This document shows positions 42,519 to 51,333 of a stretch of DNA of 64,000 nucleotides, piece by piece (position 1 is the stretch's first letter; each line of letters begins with the position of its first letter). The stretch is from Streptomyces griseofuscus. GTDB lineage: Bacteria > Actinomycetota > Actinomycetes > Streptomycetales > Streptomycetaceae. Where the stretch lies: assembly GCF_014673495.1 (NCBI RefSeq), contig NZ_CP051009.1, forward strand, positions 1 through 64,000, in the 5' to 3' direction. The notes under the pieces are model-generated. The model saw nothing but the letters and a program-made list of their open reading frames with translations. It was not told where the DNA came from and did not search any database. The translations under genes and the position numbers were made by a program.

Positions 42519-42932
42519 ATGAGCGACCTTACGCCCCGAACCGGCTTCATCGTCGCCCCGACGGACGGCGACGGCCGCTACAAGGCCGTCCAGCTCAAGC
42601 TGAAGTCGCTGGGCACCGCCATGGAGGCCGCCGGCCAGGAGCTGGAAATGCTGCTGCGCAGGATGCGCGTGAATGCCCAGCGCACCGAGGGCCTGGCGGT
42701 GGACATCGCCAACGCCGAACTGGACCGCAAGTTCATCGAGATGACGAACCAGGTGGCCGTGGCCCTCGGCGGCGCCGCCGTGGAGGTCCAGAAGCTGCAC
42801 GCGACGGCTCAGGAGGTGTCCGGCCTGGCCACAGCCGCGCGGCGTACGCACGCGCGGCTGTACGCGGGCCTGGACACCATCCGCTCCGGCCGCAGCGAGC
42901 GCACCCCCAAGCCGGGCTTCTTCGACCACTGA
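42519..42932 (+). CDS. Helical partner of the low-complexity protein
   Basis: A 137-residue helical protein (LKSLGTAMEAAGQELEMLLR, NQVAVALGGAAVEVQKLHAT) with GGAGG before the ATG, 17 bases after the previous stop. Its helix pattern recalls the C-terminal domain of the preceding protein, so the two may bind each other. Unknown family. Confidence 0.65.
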   Translation: MSDLTPRTGFIVAPTDGDGRYKAVQLKLKSLGTAMEAAGQELEMLLRRMRVNAQRTEGLAVDIANAELDRKFIEMTNQVAVALGGAAVEVQKLHATAQEVSGLATAARRTHARLYAGLDTIRSGRSERTPKPGFFDH

Positions 42933-42955
42933 CCCCCAACCCCGCCGAAACCCCT

Positions 42956-42991
42956 GATGGGCGGCCCGCCACCGACGGCGGGCCGCCCATC
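42956..42991 (+). terminator. Hairpin before the translocase gene
   Basis: Perfect 15-bp arms (42956-42970 and 42977-42991), 6-base loop. Confidence 0.75.
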
Positions 42992-43015
42992 GCCATCTCC
43001 CGAAGGGAACACCCC

Positions 43016-45130
43016 GTGTCCGTGCCGCGCAGCGTCACCCTGGAGCGCACCCTGTACACCCTGGCCGCCCCGGTCCTCGCCGCGGCCCCGAACATCGCCC
43101 CCGACAGCCCCGTGAACACGGTCGTGCAGCTGGCGGGCGCCGCCGGCGTCGGCGGCTGGTTCCTCGCCTACAAGAGCGACGAGCCCGGTACGGGACGCAA
43201 GATCCTGCGCTGGTCGCCCCTCGTGCTCGCGGCCGCCGTCGACGTCGCCGCGAAGAACACCATCGGCTGGGGCCCGTGGTGCCTGGACGCCCTGCTCGCC
43301 GCCGGGTGGGCGGCGGTCGGCCTGCTCGTGATGCCGTTCTCCCGGCACACCCGCCGCCGTCACCGGCCCGCGCTCGCCGCCCCGGCCCCCGCCCCGCAGC
43401 TCCAGCCCGCCGCGCCCGAGCCGTCCCCGGCGCAGCCGAACGACGGCGTCGACTCCTTCACCCGGCAGGTCCGCTGGCTGTGGGAGAACCGCGGCATGCC
43501 CGGCCGCACCATCGTGGTCAAGGCGACCCCGCACGACGGCATGCCCAACGACCTGTCGCTGCTGCTGCGCGCCTCCGAGGCAGGCCGGGCCATCTCCGGC
43601 CTCAAGGAGGACGACATCGCCGCGGCGTTCGGCGTGGACGTCACCGACGTGACCATCAGGGAGATCGTCCGGCAGGCCGGGCGCGAGGGCGGCCCTGCCT
43701 GGCGGGAAGTCCATGTCACCCCCGACGCGAACGACCGGCGCCGCAAGACCCCCACCGCCCGGGAGTGGTGGGCCGACCGGATCGGTGCCGCCGGTGGGGC
43801 CGTGCCCGGCTCAGAATTCGTCAAGGAGGTCCGCGACAACGAGCGCAAGGTCACCCACTACATCGCCCAGGTCCCCGACGAGGCGGGCGAGCCGCGCGTC
43901 AACCAGCACGCCCTGGCGGCCGCGCTGAAGACCAAGTACGACGAAGGCCGGCTGTTCGTCACCGTCGACGGCAGCCAGGTCCTGGTCTCGCTGTGGGACA
44001 GCTCGCCGCTCGCGCGGGTCTTCCCCGCCACGAGGGAGCTGCTCACTCCGGATAAGGACGGCCGGTGGGTGACCGGCTTCCTCGGCAACGGCCAGCCCGC
44101 CCGCAACCGCGTCTACACCGACCGGGGCGCGGCCCACGGCCTGTTCGTCGCCCCCTCCGGCGGCGGCAAGACCCAGCTGATGGGCCTGCACGTCGCCGCC
44201 GACGCCCTGTTCGGCGCGGTGGTGTGGCTGGCGGCGGAAGCGCCGGATGAGAAGGCCGCCAAGCTCGGCGAGTACACCGCCCGCTACGGCATCGGCGCGC
44301 TCTACATGATCCGGCTCCTGCGGGCGCTGGACACGCTGATGGAGATCCGCGGCGAGATGGTGTGGGAGGACGGCAGGGTCTACGACTGGGACCCGAACCT
44401 GCCGGGCTGCCCCTACCGGATGCTGTCCGCCTACCTCGATGAGTTCCTCTCCGCCGCCCGCCACGGCGACTATGGCGCGGAGATCATGGACCTTGCCGAG
44501 AAGGTGTCGGTCAAGGGCCGCAAGTACGGCATCGGCATCAAGGTGGCCGGCCAGTCCATCTACGTGCAGGACGGGTTCACGCAGTTGCTGTGCGAGAACC
44601 TGCGCGAGAACTGCATCCCGGTCGTGCTGAAGGTCGCTCCCGGCAAGGTCGGCGCGATGTTCAAGGCGCTGGGTATCCCGTCCGAGAACACCCCCGATCC
44701 CCTCCCCCGCTCCTTCTCCCCAGAAGAGGCGGGCCGGATCGAGCGGGTGATGCGCGGCGAGCCCGAGCCGCCCGCCAACTCCAACACCGGCGGCGCCGGC
44801 TGGATCGTCGAAGCCAAGCAGCCCGAGGTCCTGCGCACGCTGTTCATGGACTTCAAAAACGGCCTCGACGACTACTTCCCCGACGTCATTGCCACCCTGA
44901 CCGACTACGAGATCCGCGAGCTCGAGGCGCGGGACCTGTGGTTCGACTGGACCGAGCCGCCCCGGCCCGGCGAGTTCGGCCCCGAGCCGGACGACGAGGA
45001 CGGCGACGACGGTGCGCCCAAGAAGGGCGGCGGCCAGCGCCGTGGCGGCGAGAAGTCCGCCGCGCGCCGCGACGCCGTCACCTCGCCCCGCCAGGCGCTG
45101 GAAGCCATCAAGAACCTCTCCCGCGCCTGA
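43016..45130 (+). CDS. FtsK/TraB-like DNA translocase
   Basis: A 704-residue protein (GTG start, AAGGGA upstream). Hydrophobic helices lie in the first 110 residues (TVVQLAGAAGVGGWFLAY, WSPLVLAAAVDVAA, DALLAAGWAAVGLLVMPF). A helix-turn-helix-like region falls at about 190-220. The ATPase domain has Walker A APSGGGKTQL at about 378-388 and Walker B SAYLDEFLSAA at about 468. The C-terminus is acidic then basic. This is the build of Streptomyces TraB, which pumps double-stranded DNA between cells. It is the core transfer motor of the element. Confidence 0.85.
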   Translation: MSVPRSVTLERTLYTLAAPVLAAAPNIAPDSPVNTVVQLAGAAGVGGWFLAYKSDEPGTGRKILRWSPLVLAAAVDVAAKNTIGWGPWCLDALLAAGWAAVGLLVMPFSRHTRRRHRPALAAPAPAPQLQPAAPEPSPAQPNDGVDSFTRQVRWLWENRGMPGRTIVVKATPHDGMPNDLSLLLRASEAGRAISGLKEDDIAAAFGVDVTDVTIREIVRQAGREGGPAWREVHVTPDANDRRRKTPTAREWWADRIGAAGGAVPGSEFVKEVRDNERKVTHYIAQVPDEAGEPRVNQHALAAALKTKYDEGRLFVTVDGSQVLVSLWDSSPLARVFPATRELLTPDKDGRWVTGFLGNGQPARNRVYTDRGAAHGLFVAPSGGGKTQLMGLHVAADALFGAVVWLAAEAPDEKAAKLGEYTARYGIGALYMIRLLRALDTLMEIRGEMVWEDGRVYDWDPNLPGCPYRMLSAYLDEFLSAARHGDYGAEIMDLAEKVSVKGRKYGIGIKVAGQSIYVQDGFTQLLCENLRENCIPVVLKVAPGKVGAMFKALGIPSENTPDPLPRSFSPEEAGRIERVMRGEPEPPANSNTGGAGWIVEAKQPEVLRTLFMDFKNGLDDYFPDVIATLTDYEIRELEARDLWFDWTEPPRPGEFGPEPDDEDGDDGAPKKGGGQRRGGEKSAARRDAVTSPRQALEAIKNLSRA

Positions 45131-45212
45131 CTCACACACCGCACTCCGCCCCCCCGCAGGGCCCGGCCACACCGGCCGGGTTCTGCTCACACCTGAAAGG
45201 GACACACCGCCC

Positions 45213-45401
45213 GTGGCCGTATCGATCTCCGCCGTCGTCCTGCTCGGCATCGTCGTCTTCGTCCTCATCCGGAGCGGCTACGTACGCCTCGGACCGGCCC
45301 TGGCCTGCGGCCTGTTCGGCTTCTTCCTCGCCTCGACCGGCGCCGCACCCGCCATCACCAGCGCGGCCAGCACCGTCACCGGCTGGCTCTCCAGCATCTG
45401 A
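45213..45401 (+). CDS. Small membrane protein (62 residues)
   Basis: Two hydrophobic helices (ISAVVLLGIVVFVLIRSG and GPALACGLFGFFLASTGA) in a GTG-started ORF with AAAGGGA upstream. Spread-type small membrane proteins commonly follow the translocase gene in Streptomyces plasmids. Confidence 0.7.
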   Translation: MAVSISAVVLLGIVVFVLIRSGYVRLGPALACGLFGFFLASTGAAPAITSAASTVTGWLSSI

Positions 45402-45417
45402 CACCGCCCCGGCCGCC

Positions 45418-45464
45418 GGCGTCGAAGGCGCCACCCCCACCCCCACCCCCGCGCCTTCGACGCC
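45418..45464 (+). terminator. Hairpin with C-rich loop
   Basis: 14-bp arms (45418-45431 and 45451-45464) around a loop made of CCCCCA repeats. Falls just before the next gene. Confidence 0.65.
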
Positions 45465-45477
45465 GCCAGGAACCCCG

Positions 45478-46038
45478 ATGCCTCAGACAAGCTCCGCCAC
45501 AGACCAGACCGCCCCGACCCCCGCAGCGCCCGCCCCACCCACGGCGTTGTCCCTTGAGGAACGCCTGACGCTCATCACCACGGCGATGGCCGCGCGCCTG
45601 GACGAAGCGGCCGTCGCCTACGAGGTCAACACCGCGCACATCCTGATCGAGCCGGTGGACCTGGCCGACGTCGTCACTGGCCTCCTCGACACCGTGCCAG
45701 TCGTCATCGGAACCGACCCGCTGCCCGACCTGTACCCGACACCGGTCGCGGCCCTTCTGCAGCGCGCCCACCACCAGCTGCTCACCGGCGGCTGGTGCAA
45801 GGACGCCCTGGTCGACGAAGACGGTGCCCGCTGCATGCTCGGAGCCATCCGGATCCAGGCCCGCGGCGACAGCGGCCTGGAAGCCGACGCGGCCGCCGTG
45901 CTCCTGGACGCGATCCGCCGCGAGTTCGGCGAGCACGTCGACTCCGTGCCGTCCTTCAACGACGCACACGGCTCGGCCCGCACCCCGATCCGCATGGTCG
46001 ACCAGGCCGCCCACCTCGCCCACGCCCGCGGCCTCTGA
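45478..46038 (+). CDS. DUF6197-family protein
   Basis: A 186-residue protein. The second half has the DUF6197 order: LTGGWCKDALVDEDGARCML, GAIRIQARGDSG, FGEHVDSVPSFNDAHG and IRMVDQAAHLA. The first half is a Pro/Thr linker and a helical region. Function unknown; common in actinobacterial accessory genomes. Confidence 0.72.
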   Translation: MPQTSSATDQTAPTPAAPAPPTALSLEERLTLITTAMAARLDEAAVAYEVNTAHILIEPVDLADVVTGLLDTVPVVIGTDPLPDLYPTPVAALLQRAHHQLLTGGWCKDALVDEDGARCMLGAIRIQARGDSGLEADAAAVLLDAIRREFGEHVDSVPSFNDAHGSARTPIRMVDQAAHLAHARGL

Positions 46039-46158
46039 ACTCCTGCTCCGGACCACCTGCCTCGCACCCGAACCCACGCCGGTCGGGTGCGGGCCAGGCC
46101 GTCCGGCCTGCCCACCACGGCCCATCACACCCAACCCGAGCGAGGGAGTCGCCCCGCC

Positions 46159-46965
46159 ATGCAGTCCGACGACAAGCCCATTAACGGCCAGGAAAACCCG
46201 TCCTTCCTCGACCTGCTCAACCAGTTGCCGCCCGTCTCCCCGGCCCCTGAACTGAACAGCAAGCCCGGCACCCAGCAGCTCGCGCGGCTACGCGCCGCGT
46301 GGCGCAAGACCTGGGAGGAGAGCGGCTTCCTGTACCAGCGGTGGGAGGACCTGTTCCAGGCCCGGCGCCTGGGCTGGCACGAGATGGCCAACTGGATCAA
46401 GGCCCTGCTCGGCCTCGCCGGGGTCTGCACGGTCATCGTTCTGCTGGACGCCGCCGGCGACATCGTCAGCGCCCTGCTGCACCGCCTGCTTGCCACCCGC
46501 ACCGTGATCGAGCCGTCCGGCATCGACGCCACCAGCGACCTGTGGGGCGTGATCGAGGGCCCGATCCGCTCCTACATCGGGCAGCACAGCGTCGGCCTCC
46601 CCGTCCCCGGCTCTGCCGTCTACGCCTTCTGGCAGCTCACCGGGCTGATCGGTTTCATCGGCGGATTCGCCGGCAGCACCGGCGCACGGACCCTCTGGGC
46701 CGGGTGGGGTCTGTCCGGTGTCGCAATGGTGTGGTCCACCACGCCCGACGGCAGCCGCACCATCGCCGCCGGCATCGCCGCCCTCATGTGGGCGCTGGCC
46801 AGCATCGTCGCCCTGCGCGGCCTGAACCCGAGCCCGGTCACCCACACGGTCATCCAGCCCCACATCCACATCCCGCCGCAGCCCAGCCCCGTCCACGACG
46901 ACCTGGACGACGAACCGACCGCATCCGCCCGCACCTACAACGCACAACACCTCCCGGAGAACTGA
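46159..46965 (+). CDS. Multi-helix membrane protein
   Basis: A 268-residue protein. The cytosolic N-terminus (1-90) is followed by about four membrane segments (LLGLAGVCTVIVLLDAAGDI, WQLTGLIGFIGGFAGSTG, AGWGLSGVAMVWST, TIAAGIAALMWALASIVALR). The C-terminal tail is Pro/His-rich. AGGGAG lies before the ATG. Probably part of the transfer complex by position; unknown family. Confidence 0.7.
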   Translation: MQSDDKPINGQENPSFLDLLNQLPPVSPAPELNSKPGTQQLARLRAAWRKTWEESGFLYQRWEDLFQARRLGWHEMANWIKALLGLAGVCTVIVLLDAAGDIVSALLHRLLATRTVIEPSGIDATSDLWGVIEGPIRSYIGQHSVGLPVPGSAVYAFWQLTGLIGFIGGFAGSTGARTLWAGWGLSGVAMVWSTTPDGSRTIAAGIAALMWALASIVALRGLNPSPVTHTVIQPHIHIPPQPSPVHDDLDDEPTASARTYNAQHLPEN

Positions 46966-47074
46966 CCGGCGCTCTCTGTGCGCCCCCGGCTGCCGGCCTC
47001 ACCGGCGGCCGGGGCCGTGCGGTGTCCGCCCGGTCACCCGGACCAGGCGACTGATCCTCCCGCTGGAGGTCACC

Positions 47075-47455
47075 GTGCCCTTCACCTGCCGCTCTCTGAT
47101 GGACGCCGCCGCCGCGTGCTTCGGCTGGCGCCGCGCCTACGGCAACACCGAGGTGGACCAGCTGCTCACCGAGCAGTCTGAGACCGCGTACACCGCCGCC
47201 GCCGACCACGCCGCGCTCGCCACCGCGAAGAACACGGACGCGCTGGCCGTGCAGCCCGGCGTCCTGGACGCCCGCGGCCGGATCCTCGCCGACGTCCTCT
47301 ACCTCGAGGGCGTCCTGGCCGGGGCCCGCAACCGCGGCCTGCCCAGCGAGGTCGTCGAGCGCCTGGAGGACGTCGTCGTCCACGGCCACGAGCTGACCGT
47401 GCTGCTCGCCGAAACTGTCCGCTCCACCGCCGCCCACGTGAGCAGCGGCCACTGA
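47075..47455 (+). CDS. Helical hypothetical protein
   Basis: A 126-residue protein, GTG start with GGAGG upstream. All-helical pattern (TAADHAALATAKNTDALAVQ, ADVLYLEGVLAGARNRGL, VVVHGHELTVLLAETVRS). Unknown. Confidence 0.65.
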   Translation: MPFTCRSLMDAAAACFGWRRAYGNTEVDQLLTEQSETAYTAAADHAALATAKNTDALAVQPGVLDARGRILADVLYLEGVLAGARNRGLPSEVVERLEDVVVHGHELTVLLAETVRSTAAHVSSGH

Positions 47456-47582
47456 GACATCCGGCACGGCCGCAGCCAAGGCGCGTGGCCCGGCCGTCCC
47501 GGCGCCCCAACCCCTCCCCGCCGACACCAGCACGACGTCGGCGGGGCGCAGCGCTGTCCACCGACACCAGGAGGAACCGCTC

Positions 47583-47690
47583 GTGCTCATTCCCCGCCCG
47601 CGCCGCCGGATCGGCCGGCCCCGCCCGCAGCGTCCCGGCCCCCGCTACCCGCAGCCTCCCGCCCGGCTCCCCGGCGCCTGGAGCAAGTGA
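47583..47690 (+). CDS. 35-residue Arg/Pro-rich peptide
   Basis: GTG start with AGGAGGAA upstream. Sequence MLIPRPRRRIGRPRPQRPGP and then a Pro-rich tail. Its stop overlaps the next start (TGATG), so its main role may be to couple translation. Composition alone cannot confirm it as a protein. Confidence 0.4.
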   Translation: MLIPRPRRRIGRPRPQRPGPRYPQPPARLPGAWSK

Positions 47691-48118
47691 TGGCCGACCA
47701 GGACCAGGACCTGGTCGACGTCGACCCGTACGACCCCGGCGACGGCTCCTTACCGGTCTTCCGGTGGAAGCAGGCCGGGCGCGCCAACCTCGCCACCCGC
47801 CGCCAGCTGCGGGAGATGGGACTGCGCCCCGGCGGCCAAGAGCCCGTCGCTCGGATCGAATGCCGCGGCGGGAAGCGGTGGGCGTGGCTGTACCGGATCG
47901 ACCTGGCGAAGCCGAAACTCCCGATGACCCTCGCGAAGGAAGCCGCGCTCGACAAGGCCATGGCGGCTCGCCAGACATGCCCCGGCCTCTGCGGCCGGCG
48001 CTATTTCCACTGCCTCCCGCTCAAGACCTTGGGGTCCTGCCTGGAGTGCTTCGACGGCACGCCCGCCGACCCCGCCTCCTACATCGCTCCCCCGGCCAAG
48101 CACCTGCTGGCCGCATGA
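47690..48118 (+). CDS. RRQRL-motif zinc-binding protein
   Basis: A 142-residue protein with the RRQ-L-R motif (ATRRQLREMGLRPGGQEPVA) followed by a basic strand region (GKRWAWLYRIDLA). A C-terminal zinc site has CPGLCGRRYFHCLP and CLECF. This combination is the RRQRL family of Streptomyces mobile elements. The fold suggests RNA or DNA binding; no function is known. Confidence 0.78.
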   Translation: MADQDQDLVDVDPYDPGDGSLPVFRWKQAGRANLATRRQLREMGLRPGGQEPVARIECRGGKRWAWLYRIDLAKPKLPMTLAKEAALDKAMAARQTCPGLCGRRYFHCLPLKTLGSCLECFDGTPADPASYIAPPAKHLLAA

Positions 48119-48137
48119 TCCGAGAGGACACCAGCCC

Positions 48138-48383
48138 ATGAGCACCGCCACCCTCGCCGCCTTCACCGAGCCCGACCGCCCCAAGAATCTGCTGATCCGG
48201 TTCATCACGGTCGGCGGCAGCTACGTGGACGTCACCGGCCCCGGCGAGCACTCGGACAAGAACCGCTGGAACTGCCACGGCTGCGGAGACTCCTCCGAAC
48301 GGCCCGAGGAAGACTTCCTGTTCTGCATCCGGCCGGACGCCAACACCCACGCTGCCAACTGCCGCGCCATCCCGCTGCGGTGA
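48138..48383 (+). CDS. Small zinc-ribbon-like protein
   Basis: An 81-residue protein. NRWNCHGCGDSSERPE and a later ANCRAIPLR give three to four Cys/His ligands, typical of a small zinc ribbon. GAGAGGA lies upstream. The stop overlaps the next GTG. Confidence 0.65.
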   Translation: MSTATLAAFTEPDRPKNLLIRFITVGGSYVDVTGPGEHSDKNRWNCHGCGDSSERPEEDFLFCIRPDANTHAANCRAIPLR

Positions 48384-48673
48384 CCGTCTGCCGTCTGCGC
48401 GCCGCCCTGCTGCTTGCCGCCGCCGTCCCGCTCGCCGCGGCGACGGCCGCCGCCGCGCTCCGGGCCGGCCACTGGCGGCTGTACGCCGACCGGCACCGAA
48501 TCGAGCTGACGCCCCAGCCCCGCCGCTCCTGCCCCGACTGCCGGGGCGCGGGCGGCTGGTGGGTCGGCGGCGCGAACCCGGAGATGGAGGCGTGCAGCTG
48601 CTGGTCGGACCGGCGCGAGCTGCGCGTCCGGCTCTGCCCCGCCCCGGCCTGGCCGGACGAACCCCCGTTCTGA
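48380..48673 (+). CDS. Membrane-anchored zinc-ribbon protein
   Basis: A 97-residue protein whose GTG overlaps the preceding stop by 4 bases. The N-terminus has a hydrophobic anchor (LRAALLLAAAVPLAAATAAA). The C-terminal half has CPDCRGAGGWWVGG and EACSCWSDRR, a DnaJ-like CxxCxGxG plus CxC site. Unknown function. Confidence 0.65.
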   Translation: MTVCRLRAALLLAAAVPLAAATAAAALRAGHWRLYADRHRIELTPQPRRSCPDCRGAGGWWVGGANPEMEACSCWSDRRELRVRLCPAPAWPDEPPF

Positions 48674-48678
48674 ACGAC

Positions 48679-48707
48679 CCGACCCCGGCCGGTGTGGCCG
48701 GGGTCGG
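48679..48707 (+). terminator. Hairpin
   Basis: Perfect 12-bp arms (48679-48690 and 48696-48707) with a 5-base loop, 5 bases after the preceding stop. Confidence 0.75.
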
Positions 48708-48785
48708 ACCGCCGGGTGGCCGCGCATCGGCAAAGGGCCGGCCACCCCGCTCCCTCACCCTCTTCGAGATCAGGAGACCTCCAGC

Positions 48786-49292
48786 ATGCATCGTCCCGCC
48801 GTCTTCGCCGCACTGCTCGGACTGACCCGCGCCGCCAGCGCGGTCGGCGACTTCTGGGTCCAGAACGACTTCTGCGCCCGCGTGAAGGGCGCCTCCGACG
48901 ACGCCCCGGTGACCTACGAGGACCCGGCCACCAAGGAGAAGACCACCCACGGCACCGCCGACGGCCGCAAGGCGTGCCTGCACCACTGCGTCACCTACAC
49001 GGCCACGCGGGCGATCGTCGCCGGACTCGGCGCCCGCGCGCTGGGTATCCGCGTCCACCCCGGCGCGGCTGCGGCCGCGCTCGCCCTGTCCTTCGGCACG
49101 CACTACATCGCCGACCGCCGGGTGCCGGGCCACGGGGTTCTGGAGAAGCTCGCCGACAAGACCGGCAAGACCAACTTCTACAAGCTGGCCTCGCACGGAA
49201 TGAACGGCGCCTTCCACCTCGACAACTCCTGGCACCACGGCTGGGAGACCGTCGCCGCGCTCATCGCCACGACCAAGGCCACCACCCGGTGA
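48786..49292 (+). CDS. DUF3307-like membrane protein
   Basis: A 168-residue protein with the DUF3307 layout: VGDFWVQNDFCARVKG at the N-terminus, KACLHHCVTYTATRAIVAGL in the middle, ALSFGTHYIADRR, and a C-terminal LDNSWHHGWETVAALIATT. Two or three helices are hydrophobic enough for the membrane. Function unknown. Confidence 0.7.
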   Translation: MHRPAVFAALLGLTRAASAVGDFWVQNDFCARVKGASDDAPVTYEDPATKEKTTHGTADGRKACLHHCVTYTATRAIVAGLGARALGIRVHPGAAAAALALSFGTHYIADRRVPGHGVLEKLADKTGKTNFYKLASHGMNGAFHLDNSWHHGWETVAALIATTKATTR

Positions 49293-49636
49293 CCGGCGAG
49301 CCCCGGACGCGACTGGAACGCGTACGCGCCTCGGCCGGGATCGCCTCGCTGGCCCTCCAGCAGATCGAGGATGACCTTCGCGCCGACGACGTCGACCAGG
49401 AGGAGCTCGCCGCGATCCTGCGCGAGCTCAGCGAGGACACCGACCCGCCCGGCGGGTTCATGGCGGCCGTCGCGCAGCTGCTCACCGCCGCCGCGCGTCG
49501 TGCCGAGCAGGTCGAGCCGGACCGCGACGGCGACGCCTCGTGCCCCCTGCACGAGGCCGCCGCCCTGATCACCGACAACGCCGGGCAGCGCCTCATCTGG
49601 GCTGCCCGCGCCCTGCACCCGCAAGGAGGCATCTGA
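49289..49636 (+). CDS. Hypothetical 115-residue protein
   Basis: GTG start overlapping the previous stop (GTGA). All-helical (ERVRASAGIASLALQQIEDD, FMAAVAQLLTAAARRAEQVE). The last 90 bases are duplicated imperfectly at 49808-49898. Its stop overlaps the next ATG. Confidence 0.65.
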   Translation: MTGEPRTRLERVRASAGIASLALQQIEDDLRADDVDQEELAAILRELSEDTDPPGGFMAAVAQLLTAAARRAEQVEPDRDGDASCPLHEAAALITDNAGQRLIWAARALHPQGGI

Positions 49637-49803
49637 TGGCGAGCGCGAAGGCGACGAACCCGCCCCGGGGGCAGTGCACGCAGTGCTGGTTCCACGCGTA
49701 CGCCAGCCGCGAAGCCCACGCCGGGCTCGGTCCATGCGAGGACTGCCCGCAGTGCGTGGACCACATGAAGAACGGCCACCCCGACCACATGATCGTCCGC
49801 TGA
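49636..49803 (+). CDS. 55-residue zinc-finger-like protein
   Basis: A small protein with CTQCWFHAYASREAH and CEDCPQCVDHMKNGHPDH: three CxxC-type pairs and several His. Translation coupled to the upstream gene by TGATG. Function unknown. Confidence 0.65.
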   Translation: MASAKATNPPRGQCTQCWFHAYASREAHAGLGPCEDCPQCVDHMKNGHPDHMIVR

Positions 49804-49807
49804 CGCC

Positions 49808-49898
49808 GCTGCACGAAGCCCCCGCCCCTGCTCACCGCCCACGCCGGGCAGCGCCTCATCCGGGCTGCCCGGCGCCCTCACCCGCAAGGAGATTTCGC
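49808..49898 (+). repeat. Degenerate duplicate of the 3' end of the 115-residue gene
   Basis: This intergenic segment matches 49547-49636 at most positions (both contain GCCGGGCAGCGCCTCATC and end in ACCCGCAAGGAG before an ATG). It is a local duplication that now supplies the ribosome-binding site of the next gene. Confidence 0.7.
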
Positions 49899-50840
49899 AT
49901 GACCGAGCTGATCTACCCGCAGATGCCCGAGCGCAGCCTGGTAGTCCTGATCGGCCCGTCCGGCTCCGGGAAGTCCACGATCGCGCGCACCTGGCCCGCC
50001 TCCCAGGTCCTGTCCCTGGACGCGCTGCGCGAAGTCGTCAGCGACGACGCGGGCGACCAGACGGCGACCGGCGACGCGGTCGCCGCCCTGCACCTGCTCC
50101 TGGAGGCGAGGATGCGCCGCCGGCTGTTCACCGTCGTCGACGCGACCAACGTCACCAGGTCCGCCAGAGAGCCGCTGATCGCCGCCGCCAAACGGCACGA
50201 CATGCTGCCCATCGCGGTCATGGTCGCCACCCCCGGCAGCGTCTGCATCGAGCGGCAAGGCCCGCGGCCGGCCAACCGCACGGTTCCCGAGGACGTGGTC
50301 ATCAAGCAGCACAAGGACATGGTCGACTCGCACCGGACCCTCAAGGCCGAAGGGTTCTCCGAGATCGTCTTCTCCGACAGCCTCTATCGGCTTCTGCCGT
50401 TCCTGGAGCGCCTGAGCGAGACCCGACAGGCCGACCTCGGGCTGGACGGCAGCGCCGGCCTCGGCGACCTGAACCTCGTCTCCCGCGTGTTCGGCGCGGA
50501 GATCCTGCCGCTGTGGCAGTGGAAGCCCGGCTCGAACGTGGCCGACGGCGACCGCGTCGCGGAGATCCGCCTCGGACAGCAGTACCTCACCCTCGCCCTG
50601 CGCACCGACGTCGACGGCGAGGGCGACGTCGGGTTCGACGTGATGGTGCCGTGCCCGCACGACGACGAATGCACCAGCCGGGCCTGGGTGCCCGCCTACA
50701 GCGTCACCTGCCTGTTCCGCGCCCTCAACGGCGACCTGGACGACGACGAGGACATCGTCTGCACCGCCCACGGCCCGAAGAACGGCGACGAACAGGACGA
50801 CGACCTCGAGGCGCAGGACCTCGAAGTGATCCACGGCTGA
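49899..50840 (+). CDS. Polynucleotide-kinase-like P-loop ATPase
   Basis: A 313-residue protein. The N-terminal half is an AAA/T4 Pnk-like kinase: Walker A VVLIGPSGSGKSTIARTW, SLDALREVVSDDAGDQ, FTVVDATNVTRSAREPLI and ANRTVPEDVVIKQHKDM. The C-terminal 120 residues form a separate beta-rich domain ending in an acidic stretch (NGDLDDDEDIV). Likely phosphorylates a nucleic acid end or small molecule. Its ATG lies after AAGGAG within the duplicated segment. Confidence 0.78.
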   Translation: MTELIYPQMPERSLVVLIGPSGSGKSTIARTWPASQVLSLDALREVVSDDAGDQTATGDAVAALHLLLEARMRRRLFTVVDATNVTRSAREPLIAAAKRHDMLPIAVMVATPGSVCIERQGPRPANRTVPEDVVIKQHKDMVDSHRTLKAEGFSEIVFSDSLYRLLPFLERLSETRQADLGLDGSAGLGDLNLVSRVFGAEILPLWQWKPGSNVADGDRVAEIRLGQQYLTLALRTDVDGEGDVGFDVMVPCPHDDECTSRAWVPAYSVTCLFRALNGDLDDDEDIVCTAHGPKNGDEQDDDLEAQDLEVIHG

Positions 50841-50936
50841 CGGACCTCCGTGCCGCCCCGACCCCCGCCACCACGCCGGGGCCGGGGCGGTCGCGGTGGT
50901 CCCTCACCACCGCGATCACGAGAGGAGACGGACGTC

Positions 50937-51242
50937 ATGACCCAACCCCCGTACTACGAGGTCGACGTCCCCATACGGAGCACCGAGACGCCCACCCTTC
51001 GCGGGGTGCACGTCTTCACCGGCTGGGCCGACAACCGCGACGCCGCCGTGAAGGCCGCCCACGAGGTCTACGACGCGGCCCGCGCCGCAGCGGAGGCCGG
51101 ACGCGAGATCCCCCACGACCGGCCGGACGGCTGGTCGGCCTGCGGATACCGGCCCGGCTGGGAGCTCGACTGGCCCGCCGCGAAGGCCGGCCCCTGGAGG
51201 AGCCCGTACAGCTGGCTCAACTCCAAGCCCTTCGAGATGTAG
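50937..51242 (+). CDS. Hypothetical 101-residue protein
   Basis: An alpha/beta protein (YYEVDVPIRSTETPTLRGVH, AAVKAAHEVYDAARAAAEAG) with a Trp-rich C-terminus (GWELDWPAAKAGPWRSPYSW). GAGAGGAG lies upstream. Not recognised. Confidence 0.65.
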   Translation: MTQPPYYEVDVPIRSTETPTLRGVHVFTGWADNRDAAVKAAHEVYDAARAAAEAGREIPHDRPDGWSACGYRPGWELDWPAAKAGPWRSPYSWLNSKPFEM

Positions 51243-51333
51243 CTCTGCCCCGGGACAGCCGCACGTGCTTGGCGGCTTCGACGGCTGCCCCGGGCCCACC
51301 CAACCCGTACAAGACGAGAGGGAGATCCTCAGT

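Noticed and set aside
43811..45268. 485-codon minus-strand frame opposite the translocase gene
   Set aside because: The plus strand encodes Walker A and B motifs in the right order; the minus frame has no recognisable features.
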